In this document: positions 9,114 to 16,818 of the stretch, in pieces | Layout of the letters: each line of letters starts with the position of its first letter | How positions within the stretch are numbered: position 1 is the stretch's first letter | Assembly (NCBI GenBank): GCA_000940995.1 | Contig: CP005974.1 | Coordinates: 1,054,001 to 1,118,000 of the forward strand | Reading direction: 5' to 3' | DNA length: 64,000 bases | DNA from: Photobacterium gaetbulicola Gung47 | GTDB taxonomy: Bacteria; Pseudomonadota; Gammaproteobacteria; Enterobacterales; Vibrionaceae | Made by a program: the position numbers and the translations under genes | Notes under the pieces: generated by a model | The model's database searches: none | What the model saw: the letters and a program-made list of their open reading frames with translations, nothing else | Told to the model about the DNA's origin: nothing

Positions 9114-10538
9114 CTATGGAGTATATACGCCAACACCCAATTCATCTTCTTTGCGTGTCTTTTCCATCACTTCGGCAGGAGACATGGCCACGCGCAGGTC
9201 CATTTCCGCTTCAGTACGAACCAGCTCACCACGTAGCGAGTTGGTGAAGACATCGGTGATTTTCACGTCGACAAACTGGCCGATCAGCTCTGGCGAACCT
9301 TCGAAGTTCACCACGCGGTTGTTCTCGGTGCGGCCACGCAGCTCCATCACGTTCTTCTTCGATGGGCCTTCAACCAGGATACGCTGTTCGGTACCCAACA
9401 TCTGGCGTGAGTAGCGCATAGCCTGAGTATTGATCTGTTGCTGCAGTTCGTACAAGCGCTGTTTCTTCACTTCTTCAGACAGATCACACGGGTAATCGGC
9501 TGCCGGGGTACCCGGACGGGCCGAGAAGATAAAGCTGAAGCTGATGTCGAAGTCGACATCGCGGATCAGTTTCATCGTATCTTGGAAGTCTTGGTCGGAC
9601 TCGCCCGGGAAACCAACGATAAAGTCAGAGCTGATGGTGATATCCGGACGCGCCTTACGCAGCTTGCGGATTTTCGACTTGTACTCGATCGCCGTGTGCG
9701 GACGCTTCATGTTGGCCAGGATACGGTCTGAACCACTTTGTACCGGCAGGTGCAGGAAGCTCACCACCTCTGGGGTGTCTTGGTACACTTCGATGATGTC
9801 ATCGGTGAACTCGATCGGGTGGCTAGTGGTGTAGCGGATACGGTCGATACCGTCGATGGCAGCCACCAGGCGCAGCAGTTCGGCGAACGTCGCGATTTCA
9901 TCGTCATGGGTAGCGCCACGGTAGGCATTCACGTTCTGGCCAAGCAGGTTGACCTCACGGACGCCTTGCTCTGCCAGTTGGGCGATTTCGAACAGGACGT
10001 CATCCAATGGACGGCTAACCTCTTCACCACGGGTGTAAGGAACCACACAGTAGGTGCAGTACTTCGAGCAGCCTTCCATGATAGAAACGAACGCTGTTGG
10101 ACCTTCTGCACGTGGCTCTGGCAGGCGGTCGAACTTCTCGATTTCCGGGAAAGAAATATCCATGACAGGCGCATGGTCGCTCTGCGATTGCTTGATCATC
10201 TCAGGCAGGCGGTGCAGTGTCTGTGGGCCGAAGATCACATCGACATATGGTGCACGCTGGCGGATTGAGTCGCCTTCCTGGGTTGCTACACAACCACCGA
10301 CGCCGATCACTAGCTCAGGTTTCTTGTCTTTTAGGGTTTTCCAGCGACCAAGCTGGTGGAACACTTTTTCCTGGGCTTTTTCACGGATGGAGCAGGTGTT
10401 AAGCAGCAGAACGTCTGCTTCTTCTGGTTCTTCCGTTAACTCGAAGCCATTGGCTGCATTAAGAAGATCGGCCATTTTCGATGAATCGTACTCGTTCATC
10501 TGGCAACCCCAGGTTTTGATAAGCAGTTTCTTAGCCAT
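9114..10538 (-). CDS. miaB: tRNA-2-methylthio-N6-dimethylallyladenosine synthase
   Basis: Radical-SAM methylthiotransferase that converts i6A37 to ms2i6A37 in tRNAs reading UNN codons. Three domains are visible in 474 residues. The N-terminal UPF0004 domain carries its cluster cysteines at GCQMNEYD, NTCSIREKA and GGCVATQEG. The radical-SAM motif CSKYCTYC lies near residue 157. A C-terminal TRAM domain lies at about 380-445. It is the first gene of the ybeZ-ybeY-corC-lnt run. Confidence 0.97.
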   Translation of the reverse strand: MAKKLLIKTWGCQMNEYDSSKMADLLNAANGFELTEEPEEADVLLLNTCSIREKAQEKVFHQLGRWKTLKDKKPELVIGVGGCVATQEGDSIRQRAPYVDVIFGPQTLHRLPEMIKQSQSDHAPVMDISFPEIEKFDRLPEPRAEGPTAFVSIMEGCSKYCTYCVVPYTRGEEVSRPLDDVLFEIAQLAEQGVREVNLLGQNVNAYRGATHDDEIATFAELLRLVAAIDGIDRIRYTTSHPIEFTDDIIEVYQDTPEVVSFLHLPVQSGSDRILANMKRPHTAIEYKSKIRKLRKARPDITISSDFIVGFPGESDQDFQDTMKLIRDVDFDISFSFIFSARPGTPAADYPCDLSEEVKKQRLYELQQQINTQAMRYSRQMLGTEQRILVEGPSKKNVMELRGRTENNRVVNFEGSPELIGQFVDVKITDVFTNSLRGELVRTEAEMDLRVAMSPAEVMEKTRKEDELGVGVYTP

Positions 10539-10697
10539 GTCTAACTCTTCACTCGTAGTGTTTATTCATTGCATTTCACATTGCTTCATTCCGCTCTGGC
10601 GGTCAAAACAAGCCCGCCTGCGGTAGCAAGCCGCGTATTGTACTGCTTTAAGGCGTGCCTGACTAGATCATCACTACCCCGAATATTTTGTGGTTTT

Positions 10698-11402
10698 TCA
10701 CTCTGCCGATACCGGCTTGAGTTTATTGACGGTTTGCAAACCAAGCTGGCGCATCTGCTGGCGGATCCAGCGGCTGCGCTGTTGGACATAGCGGGTCATG
10801 GGTGCCGGCTCCATCCGGTAGGGGTTGGGCAATACCGCCGCCAGTTGGGCCGCTTGCTGGGCACTCAGCCGGCTGGCAGGGATCCCGAAGAAGGTCTGGC
10901 TGGCGGCCTCGACCCCAAACAGGCCGGGGCCAAATTCGACGATGTTCAGGTAGACCTCCAAGATCCGCGACTTGTCCCAGAGTAACTCCATCCACAGGGC
11001 AAAATAGAGCTCCGCCCCTTTGCGCAGGAAGGTACGGGACGGGAACAGGAAAAGGTTCTTGGCGGTTTGCTGGGTGATGGTACTGCCGCCCCGGCTGGGG
11101 CCGTCGCTGCCGGTTTGTTTGAGGATGGTCAGAATTGCATTGATATCCACGCCGTAGTGATCGGGAAAGTGCTGATCCTCGGCGGCAATGACCGCCAGCT
11201 GGACATTGGGCGATATGGCTGCCATTGGCACCCATTGGTGGGCGGCCCGCGGCGGATAGCCTTGCGGCGGGAACCACTCACGGTGAAGCTGCCAGCCCCA
11301 GATAGGCGGGTCAATATACTTTCCGGCCGATACCAGTAGGATGGGGAGCATAAGAGCGAGCAATAATAGCCGAAATAACCAGCGTTTAATCAATTCAAAC
11401 AT
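10698..11402 (-). CDS. mtgA: Monofunctional peptidoglycan transglycosylase
   Basis: Inner-membrane glycosyltransferase (GT51) that polymerises lipid II glycan chains without a transpeptidase domain. It has 234 residues: an N-terminal anchor (RLLLLALMLPILLVSAG), the catalytic glutamate region IAAEDQHFPDH (about residue 83), and conserved RGGSTITQQTAKNLFL and KSRILEVYLNIVEFG. Length and motif order fit the family. It is divergent from ubiF with 136 bp between the starts. Confidence 0.96.
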   Translation of the reverse strand: MFELIKRWLFRLLLLALMLPILLVSAGKYIDPPIWGWQLHREWFPPQGYPPRAAHQWVPMAAISPNVQLAVIAAEDQHFPDHYGVDINAILTILKQTGSDGPSRGGSTITQQTAKNLFLFPSRTFLRKGAELYFALWMELLWDKSRILEVYLNIVEFGPGLFGVEAASQTFFGIPASRLSAQQAAQLAAVLPNPYRMEPAPMTRYVQQRSRWIRQQMRQLGLQTVNKLKPVSAE

Positions 11403-11538
11403 CCCTCATCCTGTGCGGGTAGTGACGCATCCCATCGGGACTTGGGGGGATATTAATCACTGATGCGCTGGTGAATTTTGATAGAATAATGGCAGCAATG
11501 CGCCATTGTGCGCGGAACTCTTTTCTTGAGCATAACAA

Positions 11539-12711
11539 ATGGGAACCGAAATGGAACAGTTTGATGTGGTTGTGGCGGGCGGCGGTATGGTCGGGGCGGC
11601 AACAGCAATAGGTTTGGCCCAGCAGGGGTTATCCGTTGCTGTATTGGAAGGGGTGACCCCAGCCCCGTTTGACTCATCGCAACCGATGGATCTGCGGGTC
11701 TCGGCCATTTCCCCACACTCGGTTTCATTACTCGAGCGCCTGGGCGCCTGGGAGGCGGTCATGGCAATGCGCCTATGCCCCTACAAGCGCTTGGAGACCT
11801 GGGAGCATCCAGAATGTCGGACTCGCTTCAGTGCCGAGCAGATGCACCTTGAGCGCCTGGGCTACATCGTTGAAAACCGGGTGATCCAGCTGGCGCTGTG
11901 GCAGCAATTTGAGCTGTATCCTAACCTGCTGTTGAAATGCCCGGCCAAAATGGTTTCCGCTACCGCAACAGGTAATGGTTACGAGATTTCGCTTGAAGAC
12001 GGCAGCCAGCTGCATGCCACCTTGCTGGTTGGGGCTGACGGTGCTCAGTCTCGTGTCCGCCAGCAGGCCGGTATTGGTATTACTGCGTGGGACTACCGCC
12101 AGCACTGCATGTTGATCAATGTGGAAACCGCCTTGCCGCAGCAGGATATTACCTGGCAGATGTTCACCCCGCACGGCCCGCGCTCGTTCCTGCCGCTGCC
12201 GGGCCATCAGGCCTCATTGGTGTGGTATGACAGCCCGGCACGGATCCAGCTGCTTTCCGCCATGAGCCCGGAGCAGCTGGAGGCTCAGATCGTTGCCCAT
12301 TTCCCGGCAGAAATTGGAGAGATCAAAGTACTTGGCCACGGAAGCTTTCCGTTAACCCGCCGTCATGCCCAGCACTATTGCAAACCTGGGATCGTACTGC
12401 TGGGCGATGCGGCGCATACCATCAACCCACTGGCTGGGCAGGGGGTTAACCTTGGCTTTAAGGATGTCGATGTCTTGCTGCATGAAATCGAAAAATCGGG
12501 GCAGGACTGGTCGAAGGTACGAGTACTCAAAGCCTACGAGCGCCGTCGTCGGCCGGATAACCTATTGATGCAGAGCGGGATGGACTTTTTCTATACCACG
12601 TTCAGTAATAATTTGCTGCCGCTGAAGCTTGTGCGTAATGCTGGATTGAAGTTGGCCGAGCAGGCCGGTCCTATCAAGCAGAAAGTGCTGAAATACGCGA
12701 TGGGTATGTAA
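11539..12711 (+). CDS. ubiF: Ubiquinone hydroxylase UbiF
   Basis: FAD-dependent monooxygenase of the UbiH/UbiF/COQ6 family acting on the demethoxyubiquinol intermediate. It has 390 residues: the dinucleotide-binding motif VVAGGGMVGAATAIGLA at the N-terminus, the GADGAQSRVR motif near residue 165, and the second FAD motif GDAAHTINPLAGQGVN near residue 287. UbiF rather than UbiH or VisC is chosen because of the neighbouring miaB and Gln/Met/Leu tRNA cluster, the arrangement also seen in E. coli. A second ATG four codons in (MEQFDVVV) is an alternative start. Confidence 0.93.
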   Translation: MGTEMEQFDVVVAGGGMVGAATAIGLAQQGLSVAVLEGVTPAPFDSSQPMDLRVSAISPHSVSLLERLGAWEAVMAMRLCPYKRLETWEHPECRTRFSAEQMHLERLGYIVENRVIQLALWQQFELYPNLLLKCPAKMVSATATGNGYEISLEDGSQLHATLLVGADGAQSRVRQQAGIGITAWDYRQHCMLINVETALPQQDITWQMFTPHGPRSFLPLPGHQASLVWYDSPARIQLLSAMSPEQLEAQIVAHFPAEIGEIKVLGHGSFPLTRRHAQHYCKPGIVLLGDAAHTINPLAGQGVNLGFKDVDVLLHEIEKSGQDWSKVRVLKAYERRRRPDNLLMQSGMDFFYTTFSNNLLPLKLVRNAGLKLAEQAGPIKQKVLKYAMGM

Positions 12712-12734
12712 CCGGGCTCGCAGAGAGGCAAGCA

Positions 12735-12772
12735 GAAAGAAAAAAGCCGAATGTTTATTGAAACATTCGGCT
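12735..12772 (-). terminator. Second terminator below the tRNA cluster
   Basis: 12-bp stem AGCCGAATGTTT / AAACATTCGGCT with an ATTG loop. On the minus strand it is followed by a T-rich tract (TTTTTTCTTTC); the plus side has none. It therefore ends minus-strand transcripts that pass the first terminator at 12866. Confidence 0.85.
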
Positions 12773-12865
12773 GAACAACCAGAGAGATACGATCATTGAG
12801 TTGGTTGTAAAATCTGTTGTCTGGCTTGATGATGGTGTGCATATTGTTAACCATATGCCAGACAT
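12773..12865 (-). ncRNA. Candidate tRNA-trailer small RNA
   Basis: A 93-nt stretch lying between two minus-strand terminators below the tRNA cluster. It has no plausible gene. It contains a 7-bp inverted repeat (GTCTGGC / GCCAGAC) spanning about 12820-12862. It would be the 3' trailer of read-through tRNA transcripts. Whether it accumulates as an RNA cannot be told from sequence. Confidence 0.3.
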
Positions 12866-12891
12866 AAGAAAACCCACCAAAAGGTGGGTTT
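12866..12891 (-). terminator. Terminator of the Leu/Gln/Met tRNA cluster
   Basis: 9-bp stem AAACCCACC / GGTGGGTTT with an AAAA loop. It is followed on the minus strand by TTTTCTT, 8 nt beyond the last tRNA-Leu. Confidence 0.85.
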
Positions 12892-12898
12892 CTGAAGA

Positions 12899-12983
12899 TG
12901 GTGCGGAAGGAGAGACTTGAACTCTCACACCTTGCGGCGCCAGAACCTAAATCTGGTGCGTCTACCAATTTCGCCACTTCCGC
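12899..12983 (-). tRNA. tRNA-Leu(UAG), copy 1, last in the transcript
   Basis: 85 nt with encoded CCA. The long variable arm of a class II tRNA is present. The anticodon loop TTTAGGT gives UAG. The acceptor arms are GCGGAAG / CTTCCGC. Confidence 0.98.
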
Positions 12984-13040
12984 GTACTTACCGTCTATCT
13001 TCATTTTAGCAATGAACAATCAATGACGTTAAGCAAAATA

Positions 13041-13115
13041 TGGCAGGGCTACCTGGATTCGAACCAGGGAATGACGGGATCAAAACCCGTTGCCTTACCG
13101 CTTGGCGATAGCCCT
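13041..13115 (-). tRNA. tRNA-Gln(UUG), copy 1
   Basis: 75 nt with CCA. The anticodon loop TTTTGAT gives UUG. The acceptor stem is AGGGCTA / TAGCCCT with G73. It differs from the other three Gln copies at base pair 4:69 (G-C here, T-A there). Confidence 0.98.
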
Positions 13116-13147
13116 GCAGTGTGCCCATTCGAGCGTGTTAGAGAGAA

Positions 13148-13232
13148 TGGTGCGGAAGGAGAGACTTGAACTCTCACACCTTGCGGCGCCAGAACCTAAA
13201 TCTGGTGCGTCTACCAATTTCGCCACTTCCGC
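13148..13232 (-). tRNA. tRNA-Leu(UAG), copy 2
   Basis: 85 nt, reads as identical to copy 1, CCA encoded. Confidence 0.98.
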
Positions 13233-13304
13233 ATATATTTTAGCTGATCACTCAGCGTTTTCTCTAACATCGAACTGAACATCTGAGATGGTCAATTCAA
13301 ATAA

Positions 13305-13389
13305 TGGTGCGGAAGGAGAGACTTGAACTCTCACACCTTGCGGCGCCAGAACCTAAATCTGGTGCGTCTACCAATTTCGCCACTTCCGC
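13305..13389 (-). tRNA. tRNA-Leu(UAG), copy 3
   Basis: 85 nt, reads as identical to copy 1, CCA encoded. Confidence 0.98.
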
Positions 13390-13430
13390 ATACTTACCGG
13401 ATACCGTGAGGCAACCGTTAAGTTAAATGA

Positions 13431-13505
13431 TGGCAGGTCTACCTGGATTCGAACCAGGGAATGACGGGATCAAAACCCGTTGCCTTACCGCTTGGCGATA
13501 GACCT
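13431..13505 (-). tRNA. tRNA-Gln(UUG), copy 2
   Basis: 75 nt. Acceptor stem AGGTCTA / TAGACCT with G73, CCA encoded. Confidence 0.98.
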
Positions 13506-13542
13506 GCAGATGCTCTTTGCAGAGACTTGAGACCAGAGAGAA

Positions 13543-13627
13543 TGGTGCGGAAGGAGAGACTTGAACTCTCACACCTTGCGGCGCCAGAACCTAAATCTGG
13601 TGCGTCTACCAATTTCGCCACTTCCGC
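13543..13627 (-). tRNA. tRNA-Leu(UAG), copy 4
   Basis: 85 nt, reads as identical to copy 1. Confidence 0.98.
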
Positions 13628-13693
13628 ATTTTGTGCTGTTGCCAGCTGCTTCTCTGGTTTTCTCAATCAAGCTAATGCTTAATTGAAGAATGA

Positions 13694-13778
13694 TGGTGCG
13701 GAAGGAGAGACTTGAACTCTCACACCTTGCGGCGCCAGAACCTAAATCTGGTGCGTCTACCAATTTCGCCACTTCCGC
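13694..13778 (-). tRNA. tRNA-Leu(UAG), copy 5
   Basis: 85 nt. It lies 29 nt below tRNA-Met copy 1; this spacer recurs below Met copies 2 and 3. Confidence 0.98.
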
Positions 13779-13807
13779 ACAAATTGTTTCTCGCCCGAGG
13801 GAGAGAA

Positions 13808-13884
13808 TGGTGGCTACGACGGGATTCGAACCTGTGACCCCATCACTATGAGTGATGTGCTCTAACCAACTGAGCTACGTAGCC
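13808..13884 (-). tRNA. tRNA-Met(CAU) elongator, copy 1
   Basis: 77 nt with CCA. Acceptor GGCTACG / CGTAGCC. The anticodon loop is CTCATAG, with G at position 38 where the other two copies have A. The 1:72 pair is G-C, which excludes initiator tRNA. Confidence 0.97.
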
Positions 13885-13921
13885 ATCATGTATCACCAGC
13901 ATTTGCTAATGATTGTAATAG

Positions 13922-13996
13922 TGGCAGGTCTACCTGGATTCGAACCAGGGAATGACGGGATCAAAACCCGTTGCCTTACCGCTTGGCGATAGACCT
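13922..13996 (-). tRNA. tRNA-Gln(UUG), copy 3
   Basis: 75 nt. Same acceptor stem as copy 2. Confidence 0.98.
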
Positions 13997-14056
13997 GCAG
14001 GTGCTCTTTGCAGAGACTTATATTCAATCAAGCTAAAAAGCTTAACTGAAGAATAA

Positions 14057-14141
14057 TGGTGCGGAAGGAGAGACTTGAACTCTCACACCTTGCGGCGCCA
14101 GAACCTAAATCTGGTGCGTCTACCAATTTCGCCACTTCCGC
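14057..14141 (-). tRNA. tRNA-Leu(UAG), copy 6
   Basis: 85 nt, reads as identical to copy 1. Confidence 0.98.
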
Positions 14142-14170
14142 ACAAATTGTTTCTCGCCCGAGGGAGAGAA

Positions 14171-14247
14171 TGGTGGCTACGACGGGATTCGAACCTGTGA
14201 CCCCATCATTATGAGTGATGTGCTCTAACCAACTGAGCTACGTAGCC
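14171..14247 (-). tRNA. tRNA-Met(CAU) elongator, copy 2
   Basis: 77 nt. The anticodon loop CTCATAA is the usual form. Confidence 0.98.
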
Positions 14248-14292
14248 AACATGGGTTGCCGACTATACTAGTAATCCACAACCTTGTAAAGA

Positions 14293-14367
14293 TGGCAGGT
14301 CTACCTGGATTCGAACCAGGGAATGACGGGATCAAAACCCGTTGCCTTACCGCTTGGCGATAGACCT
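14293..14367 (-). tRNA. tRNA-Gln(UUG), copy 4
   Basis: 75 nt. Same acceptor stem as copy 2. Confidence 0.98.
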
Positions 14368-14427
14368 GCAGGTGCTCTTTGCAGAGACTTGCAATCAATC
14401 AAGCTAAAAAGCTTAACTGAAGAATAA

Positions 14428-14512
14428 TGGTGCGGAAGGAGAGACTTGAACTCTCACACCTTGCGGCGCCAGAACCTAAATCTGGTGCGTCTACCAATTT
14501 CGCCACTTCCGC
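14428..14512 (-). tRNA. tRNA-Leu(UAG), copy 7
   Basis: 85 nt. Second gene of the transcript. Confidence 0.98.
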
Positions 14513-14541
14513 ACAAATTGTTTCTCGCCCGAGGGGGAGAA

Positions 14542-14618
14542 TGGTGGCTACGACGGGATTCGAACCTGTGACCCCATCATTATGAGTGATGTGCTCTAAC
14601 CAACTGAGCTACGTAGCC
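14542..14618 (-). tRNA. tRNA-Met(CAU) elongator, copy 3, first in the transcript
   Basis: 77 nt with the CTCATAA loop. It lies about 50 nt below the predicted transcription start. Confidence 0.98.
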
Positions 14619-14668
14619 ATCTTGTTGTTTTCCTAGCAGCTTGCCTGACTGGCCGCTGTGTCGGGAAC

Positions 14669-14704
14669 GGGGCGCATTATGCTCATACCAGCCAATAGCG
14701 TCAA
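14669..14704 (-). promoter_or_regulatory. Stable-RNA promoter of the tRNA cluster
   Basis: On the minus strand, TTGACG (14699-14704) and CATAAT (14676-14681) are separated by exactly 17 bp. The bases after the -10 are GCGCCCC, a GC-rich discriminator as found in promoters under stringent (ppGpp/DksA) control. The start is expected near 14669. Confidence 0.85.
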
Positions 14705-14861
14705 CAGTTTTTTTGAATATCTTGAAAAAACCCGCTTGTTCGGTGCTTATTTGGACGAACTGGGCGTTTGCCGTGCTAAACAATTGCTTTTATGTGTTTT
14801 AGCGCGTGTGAAAAGGGTAAACCGACAGCGAGTCGTCGGGGGGGATTTGTTGCCTGGCTGA

Positions 14862-14893
14862 TAAAAAGAAAGCCAGCACGAAGGCTGGCTTTT
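14862..14893 (-). terminator. Terminator of ychF
   Basis: 9-bp stem AAAGCCAGC / GCTGGCTTT with a 6-nt loop. It is followed on the minus strand by CTTTTTAT, 28 nt after the ychF stop. Confidence 0.88.
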
Positions 14894-14920
14894 GGATGCT
14901 GGATAAAGCTTCGGACTCTG

Positions 14921-16012
14921 TTAAACGTTGAAGCGGAAGTGAACCACATCACCGTCTTTAACGATGTAGTCTTTACCTTCCAAACGCCATTTGCCAGCTT
15001 CTTTTGCGCCGTTCTCACCGTTGAACTCGATGAAGTTATCGTAACCAACCACTTCAGCACGGATGAAGCCTTTCTCGAAGTCAGTATGGATCTTACCTGC
15101 TGCCTGAGGAGCGGTTGCACCCACAGGGATAGTCCAAGCACGTACTTCCTTCACACCGGCGGTGAAGTAAGTCTGTAGGTTTAGCAACTCGTAGCCAGAG
15201 CGGATCACACGGTTAAGGCCTGGCTCTTCGATACCCATATCAGCCAAGAACTCTTCGCGGTCAGCGTCGTCAAGTTCAGCAATTTCCGACTCGATAGCGG
15301 CACATACCGGTACGACTACAGCGTTTTCTTTTGCCGCGTGCTCGCGCACCATGTCCAGGTACTCGTTGTCTTCGAAGCCATCTTCGCTTACGTTGGCAAT
15401 GTACATGGTTGGTTTGAGCGTTAGGAAGTTCAGGTAGCTGATCGCTGCGAACTCTTCTTTGCTCAGTTCAACCGAGCGCGCCATACCGCCTTCAGTCAGG
15501 GTCGGCAGCATCTTTTCAAGTACAGTGATTTCGAACTTCGCATCTTTGTCACCGCCTTTGGCACGTTTGGCTTGGCGCTGGATAGCACGTTCACAGGTAT
15601 CAAGATCAGCCAGAGCAAGCTCTAGGTTGATCACCTCGATATCCTCGAGCGGGTGGATCTTACCTGCTACGTGAACGATGTTTTCGTTCTCGAAACAACG
15701 GACAACGTGGCCGATAGCATCGGTTTCACGGATGTTGGCCAGGAACTTGTTACCCAGACCTTCACCTTTAGATGCACCAGCAACCAAGCCTGCGATATCA
15801 ACGAATTCCATCGTTGTCGGCAGGATACGCTCAGGGTTAACGATCGCTGCCAGGGCATCAAGACGCAGATCCGGCACTGGCACCACGCCTGTGTTTGGTT
15901 CGATAGTACAGAACGGGAAGTTCGCTGCCTCGATCCCTGCTTTGGTCAGGGCGTTGAAAAGAGTGGACTTACCTACGTTAGGCAGGCCGACGATTCCGCA
16001 TTTAAAACCCAT
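14921..16012 (-). CDS. ychF: Redox-regulated ATPase YchF
   Basis: Obg-family P-loop protein that prefers ATP and binds ribosomes; it negatively affects oxidative-stress resistance in E. coli. It has 363 residues: G1 motif GLPNVGKSTLFNAL at residue 8, G3 region VDIAGLVAGASKGEGLG near 70, a coiled middle, and a C-terminal TGS domain (about 278-361). It is downstream of pth, the usual pair. Confidence 0.97.
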   Translation of the reverse strand: MGFKCGIVGLPNVGKSTLFNALTKAGIEAANFPFCTIEPNTGVVPVPDLRLDALAAIVNPERILPTTMEFVDIAGLVAGASKGEGLGNKFLANIRETDAIGHVVRCFENENIVHVAGKIHPLEDIEVINLELALADLDTCERAIQRQAKRAKGGDKDAKFEITVLEKMLPTLTEGGMARSVELSKEEFAAISYLNFLTLKPTMYIANVSEDGFEDNEYLDMVREHAAKENAVVVPVCAAIESEIAELDDADREEFLADMGIEEPGLNRVIRSGYELLNLQTYFTAGVKEVRAWTIPVGATAPQAAGKIHTDFEKGFIRAEVVGYDNFIEFNGENGAKEAGKWRLEGKDYIVKDGDVVHFRFNV

Positions 16013-16102
16013 GGTTTGAAACCCTTTTGGTAATTGTTCGGTAAAACAGTCCGGCAGACCCGCTGCCGAAAAATAAATTCAGTATTGGCTACACGATTCG
16101 GC

Positions 16103-16693
16103 TTAGACAGCTTTGAATGAATGTAGTCGATTTTGGGCTTTGTTTAAGCCATCTTTGAGCAAAATATCCATACAGCGTACTGCTTCATCCACAGCGGCAT
16201 CGATATTTTCCTGCTCTTTGGCAGGTGCCTTGCCAAGGACAAAGCCGGCTACCTTGTTCTTGTCGCCCGGGTGGCCGATGCCAATCCGCAAGCGGTAGAA
16301 ATCCTTGTTATTGCCCATTTTGCTGATGATGTCACGCAGGCCGTTGTGGCCACCGTGACCACCACCTTTCTTGAACTTGGCCACGCCCGGAGGCAGGTCA
16401 AGCTCGTCGTGGGCAACCATGATCTCTTCTGGCTTGATCTGGAAGAACTTCGCCAGTGCAGCGACCGACTTGCCCGAGAGGTTCATGTAGGTAGACGGGA
16501 TCAACAAGCGAAGATCCTGGCCATTGGTCTGGATCCGGCCGGTTTGGCCAAAGTACTTGGCTTCCTCGCGCAGGCTGACATTGTGTATACGGGCCAGCTC
16601 TTCTACCACCCAGGCACCGGCATTGTGACGGGTCCTGGCATATTCGGCTCCGGGGTTTGCTAGGCCAACAAGTAGGCGAATATTGTTACTCAC
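16103..16693 (-). CDS. pth: Peptidyl-tRNA hydrolase
   Basis: Releases tRNA from peptidyl-tRNAs dropped by the ribosome. It has 196 residues. The catalytic histidine is in RTRHNAGAWVVEEL, the conserved asparagines are in LLVGLANPG and TYMNLSG, and the aspartate is in VAHDELDLPPG. The glycine- and histidine-rich GGGHGGHNGLRDI segment is also present. It is preceded by the prs terminator, so it probably has its own promoter between 16694 and 16768. Confidence 0.97.
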   Translation of the reverse strand: MSNNIRLLVGLANPGAEYARTRHNAGAWVVEELARIHNVSLREEAKYFGQTGRIQTNGQDLRLLIPSTYMNLSGKSVAALAKFFQIKPEEIMVAHDELDLPPGVAKFKKGGGHGGHNGLRDIISKMGNNKDFYRLRIGIGHPGDKNKVAGFVLGKAPAKEQENIDAAVDEAVRCMDILLKDGLNKAQNRLHSFKAV

Positions 16694-16768
16694 ACTGATC
16701 TCTCAAGTCTAGGGGCTGTAAAATCGCGCGCTATGTTATATCAAAATAGGCAAAATTGATATCTAAAC

Positions 16769-16797
16769 GAAAAACGCCCCGCACAAGGCGGGGCGTT
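16769..16797 (-). terminator. Terminator of prs
   Basis: 10-bp GC-rich stem AACGCCCCGC / GCGGGGCGTT with an ACAAG loop. A T run follows on the minus strand, 21 nt after the prs stop. Confidence 0.9.
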
Positions 16798-16818
16798 GGA
16801 TCTCATGGGCGTCCAGAA

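Larger units (their letters stand above)
13694..14618 (-). repeat. Tandem Met-Leu-Gln segment duplications
   Basis: The Met genes lie 363 and 371 bp apart. Each is followed by the same ~29-nt spacer, a Leu gene, a similar spacer with an AAGCTTAACTGAAGAATAAT-like core and, for the two upper units, a Gln gene. The cluster therefore grew by tandem duplication of a Met-Leu-Gln unit of about 365-370 bp; the lower half shows looser Leu/Gln repeats. Confidence 0.85.

Noticed and set aside
12591..13019. 142-codon minus-strand frame across the ubiF end and a tRNA-Leu
   Set aside because: It crosses two terminators and a tRNA gene and has no family resemblance.
12899..14618. Prophage or island integrated at the tRNA clusters
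   Set aside because: No integrase, attachment-site duplication or foreign cargo is seen next to either tRNA cluster.
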